Source: Thalassobaculum litoreum DSM 18839
GTDB lineage: Bacteria; Pseudomonadota; Alphaproteobacteria; Thalassobaculales; Thalassobaculaceae
Length of the DNA: 64,000 nucleotides
Assembly (NCBI RefSeq): GCF_900102465.1
Contig: NZ_FNBW01000010.1
Span: 124,001-188,000 of the forward strand
Reading direction: 5' to 3'
Shown here piece after piece: positions 1 through 8,191 of this stretch (positions within the stretch are counted from its first letter, which is position 1; each line of letters starts with the position of its first letter). The position numbers were made by a program, and so were the translations under genes. The notes under the pieces were generated by a model. The model had not been told where the DNA came from, searched no databases, and saw nothing but the letters and a program-made list of their open reading frames with translations.

Positions 1-1
1 C

Positions 2-538
2 GGTCACGGGCTGCCCGTGGGGCTCACCGTCCCCTCGATCCAGCTTGCCCATGCGCTCGAGCTGCTGACCCGGCGCCCGCTGCGGACGGATCCCCGCAGC
101 CCGGATCAGGACTTCCCGGAGGACCCCGACCTCGCAGAGGACGCCGAGGAGGCGCGGCGCCTGGTGGCGGATGCCCTGGCCTCGCTTGCCGGCTCGTCCG
201 GGCTGAGCGTTCCGATGGGCGCCCTGACTCAGTCGCCGGCGCCGACGGTCGTCGATCCGGAGGTGGAGGCGGTGTTCGTGGAGTTCGACATGGCGCGGGA
301 AGCCTGGAAGGCGCTACCGCCCTCGGCGGAGGCCTGGAAGCCGCACCCGGACGTGGACCGGTATCTCGCGGCGGAGGATGCGGTCCTGAACCTGACGGAC
401 GGCAACGCCGTGGTGCTGAGCCGCCAGGCCGGTCTGCTGCTGGAGCTGGCCGACGAACTCGCCGACCAGATGGGGCCGGCGGCGGCGAACGCGATCGCCA
501 ATGTCGCCCAGGGTCTGCTGCTCAGGCTGCGTCGCTGA
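2..538 (+). CDS. Hypothetical protein, 5' end outside window
   Basis: The frame is open from the first bases to a TGA at 536-538, so the start probably lies upstream; an internal GTG at 17 is possible but has only a weak ribosome site. The visible product (about 178 residues) is rich in Asp, Glu, Ala and Leu. A helical C-terminal part is dominated by Leu and Ala (LLLELADELADQMG, then ANVAQGLLLRLRR). There is no signal peptide, membrane segment or catalytic motif that I recognise. The function is unknown. Confidence 0.5.
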   Translation, partial: GHGLPVGLTVPSIQLAHALELLTRRPLRTDPRSPDQDFPEDPDLAEDAEEARRLVADALASLAGSSGLSVPMGALTQSPAPTVVDPEVEAVFVEFDMAREAWKALPPSAEAWKPHPDVDRYLAAEDAVLNLTDGNAVVLSRQAGLLLELADELADQMGPAAANAIANVAQGLLLRLRR

Positions 539-565
539 CACGAATGCCCGGACCGCGCCGGTAGC

Positions 566-597
566 CCCGTGGTCGCCACGGGTCCCCCGGTGGGGGA
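566..597. terminator. Tandem hairpins between hypothetical gene and tRNA
   Basis: Two adjacent perfect hairpins: CCCGTGG/CCACGGG with a 3-nt loop (566-582), then TCCCCC/GGGGGA with a 3-nt loop (583-597). They lie between the convergent upstream gene and tRNA-Gly and could end transcription from either side. Neither is followed by a clear T-run, so the terminator role is inferred from position. Confidence 0.4.
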
Positions 598-625
598 CTG
601 ATACACCGTCGATGTGCAGGAAAAT

Positions 626-700
626 TGGAGCGGGCGATGAGATTCGAACTCACGACCCCAACCTTGGCAAGGTTGTGCTCTACCCCTGAGCTACGCCCGC
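626..700 (-). tRNA. tRNA-Gly (anticodon GCC)
   Basis: Read on the minus strand this is a 75-nt cloverleaf. The acceptor stem GCGGGCG (700-694) pairs with CGCCCGC (636-630). The D-arm contains AGCTCAGGGGTAGAGC, and the anticodon stem-loop carries GCC at 668-666, flanked by the pairing arms AACCTT/AAGGTT. The T-loop is GTTCGAATC. A discriminator U and an encoded CCA end the gene (629-626). It decodes GGC and GGU. Confidence 0.97.
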
Positions 701-845
701 GCTCCGTCGAGGCCGCGGATAATACCGGCGGATCGCACGATTGCAAGAGCGATTAACGCCTTTTTCCACGGATTTTTTTTGCCCCCGAAATATGGCTAAA
801 ACCCAAGCGTTTTCAAATAGCTATGGCACGGCTCGCGGCGCAGGC

Positions 846-1400
846 TCACTCGCCGGCAGCGATTTTGATATGAAAGACGGCCCAGGCGAGGCCGGAGTCG
901 TCATCCGCCGTCTGACCCTCGTAACTGCCGGCCGGGAACGCCAGCCATACGGGACCTCGCCCGCCCAGGGCCAGCGGCTTCCCGCCCTGGGACGTGGCCA
1001 GCACGAAGGTTCCAGCGCGCACCTCGGCGATCTTGAAGGACGGGGCATACCCGTCGACGGCCTGGACCAGCACCTCGCTGCCCGTCGCCCCGACGAGGTC
1101 GAGCACGGCGGCGAGCGTCGGACCGCTGACGGTCACCGGCCCGGGCCAGTTCGAATAGCCGATCTCGACCGTCTTCTGCGGCAGCGCGGCCAGATCGTCC
1201 AGCGTCAGCGCGTAGGCTTTCTCGAACGTCTCCTGCAGCGTGCCGAACAGCACGTCGGAGAACGGGTCGAACGGTCCGCGGTTGGTGTTGTCGATGGCCC
1301 CCGTCACGGTGAGGACGACCGGGCCGGCGGCCCGGGCCGGGGCCGACAGGGGCAACAGGACGAGCAGGGCGGCGAGAAGGGCGAGGGCGACACGGCGCAT
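846..1400 (-). CDS. Periplasmic molybdopterin-dependent oxidoreductase-like protein
   Basis: A 184-residue product with a clear Sec signal peptide (MRRVALALLAALLVLLPLSAPARAAG). The mature part resembles the small sulfite-oxidase-like molybdopterin-binding fold (COG3915 type), with TLDDLAALPQKTV, a GPTLAAVLDLVGA segment and a C-terminal GPVWLAFP stretch. No cofactor-binding cysteine is visible, so it may be a non-catalytic relative. GGAG seven bases upstream favours the ATG at 1400 over the one at 1412. Partner and substrate are unknown. Confidence 0.7.
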   Translation of the reverse strand: MRRVALALLAALLVLLPLSAPARAAGPVVLTVTGAIDNTNRGPFDPFSDVLFGTLQETFEKAYALTLDDLAALPQKTVEIGYSNWPGPVTVSGPTLAAVLDLVGATGSEVLVQAVDGYAPSFKIAEVRAGTFVLATSQGGKPLALGGRGPVWLAFPAGSYEGQTADDDSGLAWAVFHIKIAAGE

Positions 1401-1607
1401 GGGACACTCCATACCGAGCAGGAACACCGAATTCGGTTCTTCCCAGGATAGCACGCGCCGCGGCAGACGCAGACCGTTCACGGCTTCCCGCCGGCGCGGC
1501 GCGGCGCGAAAACCCTCCGGTGCTGCACCCGGAGCGCAAAATGCGCTAGACAAGCCCATCACACACCGCGACAAGCCACCGAAACCGCGCATACCGGAGC
1601 TTCCCAG

Positions 1608-2147
1608 ATGGCCGAAAGCGAGACGCCTACCTCGCCCGAACTGCCCACCTCGCCCGAGACGCTGCTGGCCCGACTCGACGCGCTGGACATCGCCTACGAC
1701 TTGCACACCCACCCGCCGCTGTTCACGGTGGAGGACAGCAAGGCGCTGCGCGGCGACCTGCCCGGGGGGCACTGCAAGAACCTGTTCCTGCGCGACCGCA
1801 AGGGCGCCATGTGGCTGGTGGTCTGCCTGGAGGACCGGCGGATCGACCTGAAGGCGCTGGGCGCCCTGCTCGGCGGCGTGCGCCTGTCCTTCGGCAGTGC
1901 GGACCGGCTGATGAACACCCTGGGGGTGATCCCGGGCGCGGTGTCGCCGTTCACGCTGATCAACGACACCGAGACCTCGGTCACCGTGATCCTGGACAAG
2001 GAGATGATGGGCATCTCGCCCCTCAACTATCACCCGCTGTCGAACGAGATGACCATCGCCGTCACGCCCGACGCCCTCACCCGCTTCATCGAGGCCTGCG
2101 GGCATACTCCGCAGATCCTCGACCTCTCCGCCGCCTCTGGCGATTGA
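1608..2147 (+). CDS. YbaK/ProX-type aminoacyl-tRNA deacylase
   Basis: A 179-residue cytoplasmic protein spanning the YbaK/EbsC (ProX) domain. Features typical of the family are LDIAYDLHTHPPLFTVEDSKAL near the N-terminus, the GGHCKNLFLRDRKG strand-loop and GVIPGAVSPFTLINDTE. Freestanding members hydrolyse mischarged tRNA, usually Ala-tRNA(Pro). The length matches stand-alone ProX rather than the domain inserted in prolyl-tRNA synthetase. It is an isolated gene between the oxidoreductase-like gene and cnoX. tRNA specificity is inferred from the family only. Confidence 0.85.
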   Translation: MAESETPTSPELPTSPETLLARLDALDIAYDLHTHPPLFTVEDSKALRGDLPGGHCKNLFLRDRKGAMWLVVCLEDRRIDLKALGALLGGVRLSFGSADRLMNTLGVIPGAVSPFTLINDTETSVTVILDKEMMGISPLNYHPLSNEMTIAVTPDALTRFIEACGHTPQILDLSAASGD

Positions 2148-2258
2148 GCCTCGGCGGCCCCAATTTCAGGGCGCGGCGACGAAAATCGCCCCCCTTCACC
2201 CTTGTCGCGACACGGTCGCACTTTAGATAGTCACTCCCAGAACAGAGGAACGCAGCAG

Positions 2259-3176
2259 ATGGAACCGATCCTGGGCGCGGCGCAACCCGGCGGACAGACC
2301 GGAGAGGCCGCAATCGTCGATGCGACCACGGCAACCTTCATGGCCGAGGTGGTCGATGCCTCCATGCAGATGCCCGTGCTGGTCGATTTCTGGGCACCGT
2401 GGTGCGGCCCCTGCAAGCAGCTCACCCCCGCGCTGGAGAACGCCGTTCGCAAGGCCGGCGGCTCGGTGAAGCTGGTCAAGATCAATGTGGACGAGAGCCC
2501 CGAGATCGCTGGCCAGCTGCGCATCCAGTCGATCCCCACGGTCTACGTCTTCAAGGACGGCCAGCCGGTCGACGGCTTCCAGGGCGCGGTTCCCGAGAGC
2601 GAGATCACCGCGCTGATCGAGCGGGTCGGCGGTGCCGCCGGCCCGTCGCCGATCGAGCAGGCCCTGGAGCAGGCGGACCAACTCATGGAGGCCGGCGACC
2701 ACCAGCAGGCGGGCGCCCTCTATCAGCAGATCCTCCAGCACGAGCAGACCAATCCGGCGGCCCTCGCCGGGCTGTTGAAGTGCCTGCTCGCCGATGGGCG
2801 GTCGGATCATGCCGAGAAGGTGCTGGAGCAGATCCCCGAAGACGTGAAGGCCGACAAGGCCGTCCAGGCGGTGATCGCCCAGATCGAGTTGGCGAAGGAA
2901 GGGGCCAAGGCCAGCGCCGAACTCGACACCCTGCGCGCCAAGGTCGAGGCCGATCCGAAGGATCACCGCTCGCGCATCGACCTCGCCGCCGCCCTCTACG
3001 CCACCGGCGACCGCGCGGGCGCGGTGGAGCAGCTTCTGGAGAGCATCCGCATCGACCGGAAGTGGGAGGACGAGGCGGCGCGCAAGCAGCTGCTGAAATA
3101 TTTCGAAGCGATGGGCCCGACGGACCCGGTCACCGCCGACGCGCGGCGCCGTCTGTCCTCGCTGTTGTTCTCCTGA
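2259..3176 (+). CDS. cnoX: Thioredoxin-TPR co-chaperone CnoX (YbbN family)
   Basis: The 305-residue product has a thioredoxin domain (about residues 18-120) with an intact WAPWCGPCK active site, followed by a TPR-rich helical half. Family members are chaperedoxins that hold unfolded clients for GroEL/DnaK and protect them from oxidation. Alphaproteobacterial forms keep an active CxxC, unlike E. coli YbbN. The ATG at 2259 is preceded by GAGGAA at a good distance. It starts a run with the LON-domain, Trm112 and DUF971 genes. Confidence 0.9.
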   Translation: MEPILGAAQPGGQTGEAAIVDATTATFMAEVVDASMQMPVLVDFWAPWCGPCKQLTPALENAVRKAGGSVKLVKINVDESPEIAGQLRIQSIPTVYVFKDGQPVDGFQGAVPESEITALIERVGGAAGPSPIEQALEQADQLMEAGDHQQAGALYQQILQHEQTNPAALAGLLKCLLADGRSDHAEKVLEQIPEDVKADKAVQAVIAQIELAKEGAKASAELDTLRAKVEADPKDHRSRIDLAAALYATGDRAGAVEQLLESIRIDRKWEDEAARKQLLKYFEAMGPTDPVTADARRRLSSLLFS

Positions 3177-3204
3177 ACCCGGGGAAAGGAAAGGCGGCGA
3201 CGCG

Positions 3205-3873
3205 ATGAGTCCAAGCCCGTTCGACCCGAGCTTCGACGAGCTGCCGGCGACCCTGCCGGTGTTTCCCCTGCCCGGCGTGCTGCTGCTGCCACGGGGAAAG
3301 CTGCCGCTGAACATCTTCGAGCCGCGTTACCTGAACATGACCCGCGACGCCCTCGCCACCGACCGGCTGATCGGCATGATCCAGCCGAAGCCGGCCGAGG
3401 GCGGTTCCGAGGCGGGATCGCGCTGCCTCTACCGGATCGGCTGCGCCGGCCGGATCACCCAGTTCGCCGAGACCGATGACGGCCGGTTCCTGATCACCCT
3501 GACCGGAGTATGCCGGTTCGTGGTCGACGAGGAGATCGCCTCCATGCGCGGCTACCGCCGGGTCATCGCCGACTGGGGACCGTTTGCCGGAGACCTGGAG
3601 GGCGACTGCGACGCGGAACTCGACCGCGGCCTGCTGGTCACCCGGCTCAAGCAGTATTTCGACGCCCAGGGCATCACCGCGGACTGGGGCGTGATCGAAC
3701 AGACACCGGACCACCGGCTGGTCACCACGCTGGCCATGGTCTGCCCGTTCGAGAGCAGCGAGAAACAGGCTCTTCTGGAATGCGATTCGCTCAAGTCACG
3801 GGCCAGCATGATGCTGGCCCTGCTCGACATGGCGGTCGCCGATACGAGCGGAGGCGACCATGCCCGACACTAA
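3205..3873 (+). CDS. LON N-terminal substrate-binding domain protein
   Basis: A 222-residue cytoplasmic protein consisting of a LON N-terminal (PUA-like) domain alone (COG2802). The domain opens with [26 protein letters not shown], followed by the conserved GCAGRITQF and TGVCRF strands. There is no AAA+ or protease domain, so it is not Lon itself. Such proteins are usually called peptidase S16 family, and their role is poorly defined. It lies 28 bases after cnoX and overlaps the Trm112 gene by 14 bases, suggesting one transcript. Confidence 0.85.
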   Translation: MSPSPFDPSFDELPATLPVFPLPGVLLLPRGKLPLNIFEPRYLNMTRDALATDRLIGMIQPKPAEGGSEAGSRCLYRIGCAGRITQFAETDDGRFLITLTGVCRFVVDEEIASMRGYRRVIADWGPFAGDLEGDCDAELDRGLLVTRLKQYFDAQGITADWGVIEQTPDHRLVTTLAMVCPFESSEKQALLECDSLKSRASMMLALLDMAVADTSGGDHARH

Positions 3874-4099
3874 CGCGCCGGAACCGGAGTCCGGCCCCGT
3901 CGGCCCGACCGGCGCCGGGATCGACCCGAAGCTGCTGGAGATCCTGGTCTGTCCGGTGACCAAGCAGGCCCTGACCTATGACCGGGTGGCGCAGGAGCTG
4001 GTCAGCGAGAAGGCGGGCCTGGCCTTCCCGATCCGCGGCGGCGTGCCGATCATGCTGGTCGAGGAGGCGCGACGATTGGACGAGGGGTCGCCGGCGTGA
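3860..4099 (+). CDS. Trm112 family (UPF0434) small protein
   Basis: A 79-residue protein of the Trm112/YcaR family. It has [20 protein letters not shown] and the conserved [19 protein letters not shown]-terminus. Only one of the four zinc-binding cysteines of the family is kept (in LVCPVTK), so it probably does not bind zinc. In eukaryotes and archaea Trm112 activates methyltransferases; the bacterial role is unclear. GGAGG precedes the ATG. It overlaps the LON-domain gene upstream and shares GTGA with the gene downstream. Confidence 0.85.
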   Translation: MPDTNAPEPESGPVGPTGAGIDPKLLEILVCPVTKQALTYDRVAQELVSEKAGLAFPIRGGVPIMLVEEARRLDEGSPA

Positions 4100-4479
4100 G
4101 CGATCCCGGCGCCCCTGACGCCACGACCGGCGACTGGCCGACCGAACTGCGGGTCACCCGCGACCGGAGCGCCCTGGCAGTGACCTTCGAGAGCGGCGTG
4201 TCGGGGACCATCGCGGCCGAGCTGATGCGGGTGGAGAGCCCCTCGGCCGAGGTCCAGGGCCACAGTGCTGCCGGAAAGACCCTGGTGGCCGGCAAGCGCG
4301 CGGTGACCATCAAGGCGGTCGAGCCCGTGGGCAACTACGCGGTGCGGATCGTCTTCAGCGACGGCCACGACACCGGCCTGTTCACCTGGCGCTACCTGCG
4401 CAAGCTCGCCGAAGAGGGCGCCACGATGATGGCGGCCTACGAGGACGCGCTCGCCAAGGCCGGCCTGTCGCGCGGCTGA
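4096..4479 (+). CDS. DUF971 domain protein
   Basis: A 127-residue cytoplasmic protein with the DUF971 fold, which also forms the N-terminal domain of gamma-butyrobetaine hydroxylase. Recognisable segments are [19 protein letters not shown], the [34 protein letters not shown] core and the WRYLRKLA helix. The GTG start overlaps the upstream stop (GTGA), indicating translational coupling with the Trm112 gene. The molecular function is not established. Confidence 0.85.
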   Translation: MSDPGAPDATTGDWPTELRVTRDRSALAVTFESGVSGTIAAELMRVESPSAEVQGHSAAGKTLVAGKRAVTIKAVEPVGNYAVRIVFSDGHDTGLFTWRYLRKLAEEGATMMAAYEDALAKAGLSRG

Positions 4480-4552
4480 ACGCATTCTAAACGCCGAATT
4501 TTCTTGCACGCTCCGGCCTTGTGCCGGGGGGCGAATTAAGGTGCTAAACAGC

Positions 4553-5845
4553 CTAAACCGGCTCGCCGCGCAGCAGCCGGGGCAGGGTGCCCAGGGTCCC
4601 CATGGCATGGCGGATCGCGGCCCGTTTGAACATCGGGACCTGCTGCACCACCGACAGGCCGATACGGCGGGCCGTGCGCACCGGGGCGATGTCGTTGGAG
4701 AACAGCCGGGTCAGCCCGTCGGTCGAGGCCACCATCGTCATGATATCGAAACGACGCTGGCGCTGGTAATCGCGCAGCACCGGCACGCCGCCGATGTCGA
4801 GGCCGAGACGGGCCGCGTCGGCCAGCACTTCCGCCAGCACCGCGATGTCGCGCACCCCCACGTTGAACCCCTGCCCCGCGATAGGGTGCAGGGCGTGGAA
4901 GGCGTCGCCCACCAGCGCCACCCGGTCGGCGATGCCGGACTCCGCCAGGGTCAGGGTCAGCGGATACACCGCGCGCGGCCCCACCGGCCTCATCGTTCCG
5001 AGGGAATCGCCGAAGCGCTCCTCCAACGCTGCGGCGAAGCCCGCGTCGTCGAGCTGGGCGATCCGCTCGGCGACGGCGGTGCGCTCCGACCAGACCAGGG
5101 CCGACCGGTTCCGGTCGAGCAGCGGCAGCAGCGCCAGCGGCCCGCCCGGCAGGAAGCGCTCATGGGCCAGGTTCCGGTGGTCTTCGGTATGGTCGATGGT
5201 GTCGACCACCGCGCTCTGGTGATAGTCGACGGTGGTGGTGCGGATGCCGGCGAGCGCCCGAACCCGCGAGCCGCGCCCGTCGGCGGCGATCACCAGCGGG
5301 GCCGAGAGCACCCGACCGTCCTCCAGGGTGAGGCAGGCCCGGCCCGCGGTGACCGCCAGGGCGGCGGCGGAGCCCGGCTCGACGAAGGTCACCCGGTCGC
5401 CATGGTCGGCGAGACGCGCCAGCAGCGAGGTCTTCAGCGCCCCATTGTCGACGATATGGCCCATCGGCTCGTCGCCGACCGTGCTGTGATCGTAGTGCAG
5501 ATAGCGGCTGGAGCCGGAATCGGACACCCGGATGTCATGGATCGGCCCGGCGCCGTCGGCCACGGCCTGCCAGGCGCCGAGCACGGTCATCAGCCGGCGC
5601 GAGGACAGGGAGATGGCGGTGGTGCGGATGTCGTTGCGGCCGGCGACCGCGGCGCGCGGATCGACCCGGTCGACGATGATGCTGGACAGCCCGGCCTCGG
5701 CCAGCGCCAGGGCCATGGTCAGCCCGGACAGTCCGGCTCCGACGATCACCGTATCGGCCTCGTCCTGCGGCATGTCGCGCTTGGCCTGCGCCGGCGGAAG
5801 CCCCGTGGAAGTGCCCCGGGAGGGTCCCTTGGAAGTCGAAGCCAT
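4553..5845 (-). CDS. UbiH/UbiF/COQ6-family FAD ubiquinone hydroxylase
   Basis: A 430-residue flavoprotein monooxygenase. The N-terminus carries the Rossmann GAGLSGLTMALALAEAG motif. RNDIRTTAISLSSRRLM is typical of the Ubi hydroxylases, and the second FAD motif is GDAFHALHPIAGQGFNVGVRD. Family members add a hydroxyl to the polyprenylated ring in ubiquinone synthesis, associated with the inner membrane. Which ring position (UbiH, UbiF, UbiI or the alphaproteobacterial UbiL) cannot be told from sequence alone. AGGAGA precedes the start. The gene is divergent from glnK. Confidence 0.9.
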   Translation of the reverse strand: MASTSKGPSRGTSTGLPPAQAKRDMPQDEADTVIVGAGLSGLTMALALAEAGLSSIIVDRVDPRAAVAGRNDIRTTAISLSSRRLMTVLGAWQAVADGAGPIHDIRVSDSGSSRYLHYDHSTVGDEPMGHIVDNGALKTSLLARLADHGDRVTFVEPGSAAALAVTAGRACLTLEDGRVLSAPLVIAADGRGSRVRALAGIRTTTVDYHQSAVVDTIDHTEDHRNLAHERFLPGGPLALLPLLDRNRSALVWSERTAVAERIAQLDDAGFAAALEERFGDSLGTMRPVGPRAVYPLTLTLAESGIADRVALVGDAFHALHPIAGQGFNVGVRDIAVLAEVLADAARLGLDIGGVPVLRDYQRQRRFDIMTMVASTDGLTRLFSNDIAPVRTARRIGLSVVQQVPMFKRAAIRHAMGTLGTLPRLLRGEPV

Positions 5846-6030
5846 GGTCGGTCTCCTGATATCCCGTTCTCAGAATGGCGCGCCGGGCGCTCAGGACAAG
5901 GGGCAGATGGTCGCGTATCACGCATTTGATCTGCCTGATTTTTAGGCAGTCCCGTTTTTTCGGCTAATTTCTGACCATTCTATTCGGGGCACGCCGCACG
6001 GCTGAACCATACCCGGCGTTTAACACCCCG

Positions 6031-6047
6031 GAATCAATCAATGATTC
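6031..6047. promoter_or_regulatory. Dyad upstream of glnK-amtB
   Basis: A perfect interrupted palindrome, GAATCA-N5-TGATTC, lies about 155 bases before the glnK start in a 358-base intergenic region shared with the ubiquinone hydroxylase gene. Its position fits an operator for glnK-amtB or for the divergent gene. It does not match the NtrC consensus. The protein that binds it is unknown. Confidence 0.3.
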
Positions 6048-6063
6048 AACAAACCTCGCTTTC

Positions 6064-6077
6064 GGCACGCTTCTTGA
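6064..6077 (+). promoter_or_regulatory. Weak sigma-54-like promoter candidate for glnK
   Basis: GGCAC followed after five bases by TTGA resembles the -24/-12 sigma-54 pattern GGCAC-N5-TTGC, with correct spacing but an imperfect -12 element. glnK-amtB operons are usually nitrogen-regulated through NtrC and sigma-54, which is the main reason to list it. Treat it as tentative. Confidence 0.25.
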
Positions 6078-6101
6078 TGATGGAACCACTGGCCTGCATG
6101 A

Positions 6102-6542
<441 letters not shown>

Positions 6543-6564
6543 GTAGCGGCGGGGAGCACAATCG

Positions 6565-7896
6565 ATGAAGAAGTTCATGTCCTTCAGCCTGCTGGCCCTC
6601 GCGGCGTCCGTCGCGACGGTTGGCTTCACCAAGAGCGCCTCGGCCGAAGTCTCGATCGAGACCGCGTTCATTTTCAACACTTTCTCCTTCGCCTTCCACG
6701 GCGCATTGGTCATGTGGATGGCCGCCGGCTTCGCGATGCTCGAGGCCGGACTGGTCCGCACCAAGAACACGACCATGCAGCTCACCAAGAACGTGTCGCT
6801 CTATTCGATCGCCGGTCTGATGTACTGGGTGATCGGCTACAACCTTATGTATGCCGACGTTTCCGGCTTCTTCGGCGTCCCGGGACCGTGGTCGGCCGCC
6901 GATCCGTTCGACGCCGAGGGCGCGTTCACCGGTGACGACGCCGCCGGCTACGGTGCGGCCTCCGACTGGTTCTTCCAGATGGTGTTCGTGGCCACGGCCG
7001 CCTCGATCGTGTCCGGCACCCTGGCCGAGCGCATCAAGCTGCTGCCGTTCCTGATCTTCACGGTCGTTCTGACCGGTATCCTCTACCCGATCCAGGGGTC
7101 CTGGAGCTGGGGTGGCGGCTGGCTGTCGGAGGCCGGCTTCCTGGACTTCGCAGGCTCGACCATCGTGCACTCCGTGGGTGGCTGGGCGGCTCTGACCGGC
7201 GCCATCATCCTCGGCGCCCGCAAGGGCAAGTACGGGGCCGACGGCTCGATCAACCCGATGCCGGGCAGCAACCTGCCGCTGGCCGCGCTGGGCACGTTCA
7301 TCCTGTGGATGGGCTGGTTCGGCTTCAACGGCGGTTCGCAGCTCGCCATGGGCTCCGCCGCCGACGTGGTCGCCATCGCGACCATCTACATGAACACCAA
7401 CCTGGCCGCCGCGGCCGGCGTGGTGATCGCCCTGATCCTCACGGGCATCATGTACAAGAAGGTCGACCTGACGATGCTGCTCAACGGCGCGCTGGGCGGC
7501 CTTGTGGCGATCACGGCGGAGCCGCTGGCCCCGTCGCCGTTCCTGTCGATCATCATCGGCGGTATCGGCGGCGCGCTGGTCGTGTTCGCGGTGCCGCTGC
7601 TCGACAAGCTGAAGATCGACGACGTGGTCGGTGCCATCTCGGTCCACCTCGTCGCCGGCATCTGGGGCACGATCGCGGTCGTGTTCTCCAACGGCGATGC
7701 GACGATCGGCGGTCAGCTGACCGGCATCGTCGGTGTGGCGGTCTTCATGATCATCACCTCGGCTATCCTGTGGTTCATCCTCAAGCTGATCTTCGGCCTG
7801 CGGCCGAGCGAAGAGGACGAAGCCCTGGGTCTGGACCGTGCCGAGAACGGCATGGAGGCCTATCCGGAGTTCGGTCGCGGTTCCCAGACCTTCTGA
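6565..7896 (+). CDS. amtB: Ammonium transporter AmtB
   Basis: A 443-residue inner-membrane ammonium channel with a cleavable signal-like N-terminus (MKKFMSFSLLALAASVATVG...SASA) and about 11 membrane segments. The twin pore histidines lie in STIVHSVGGWAAL and ISVHLVAGIWGT. GFAMLEAGLVRTKN and GWFGFNGGSQLA are family hallmarks. It follows glnK by 22 bases, giving the classic glnK-amtB operon in which GlnK gates the channel. A strong hairpin follows the stop codon. Confidence 0.96.
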   Translation: MKKFMSFSLLALAASVATVGFTKSASAEVSIETAFIFNTFSFAFHGALVMWMAAGFAMLEAGLVRTKNTTMQLTKNVSLYSIAGLMYWVIGYNLMYADVSGFFGVPGPWSAADPFDAEGAFTGDDAAGYGAASDWFFQMVFVATAASIVSGTLAERIKLLPFLIFTVVLTGILYPIQGSWSWGGGWLSEAGFLDFAGSTIVHSVGGWAALTGAIILGARKGKYGADGSINPMPGSNLPLAALGTFILWMGWFGFNGGSQLAMGSAADVVAIATIYMNTNLAAAAGVVIALILTGIMYKKVDLTMLLNGALGGLVAITAEPLAPSPFLSIIIGGIGGALVVFAVPLLDKLKIDDVVGAISVHLVAGIWGTIAVVFSNGDATIGGQLTGIVGVAVFMIITSAILWFILKLIFGLRPSEEDEALGLDRAENGMEAYPEFGRGSQTF

Positions 7897-7922
7897 TCAG
7901 GGACCGATCGACCAATCCAATG

Positions 7923-7946
7923 GCGGGACCGCTCCGGCGGTCCCGC
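7923..7946 (+). terminator. Hairpin terminator after amtB
   Basis: A perfect 10-bp stem, GCGGGACCGC/GCGGTCCCGC, with a TCCG tetraloop starts 26 bases after the amtB stop. Only a short pyrimidine stretch follows, so efficiency is uncertain. Confidence 0.65.
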
Positions 7947-7991
7947 TTCCCAGGCGGCAGGGTCCTTTCGACGCCGCACTCTCCCATAACT

Positions 7992-8018
7992 CGGGCTCGA
8001 TGCTGGTCATCGGGCCCG
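7992..8018 (+). terminator. Second hairpin between amtB and ftsK
   Basis: An 11-bp stem (CGGGCTCGATG pairing with CATCGGGCCCG, one G-T pair) with a 5-nt loop, followed by CTTTCTGTTT. It is a plausible second terminator behind amtB, isolating it from ftsK. Confidence 0.55.
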
Positions 8019-8191
8019 CTTTCTGTTTGAGGGGATTCGATTTTTTCTTATCTTCCCTGTGAAGGTTGCCCGCTAACTCCCTGTCGTATAGAGTTGTTCG
8101 GCGTTTGGAACAAACCCGATACGCGTGAACCGCCCGGAGTTGGCCCTCCGGCGGCACCGCGCGTCTCCGAGATCTGGGAGGGCTGAGGCGC

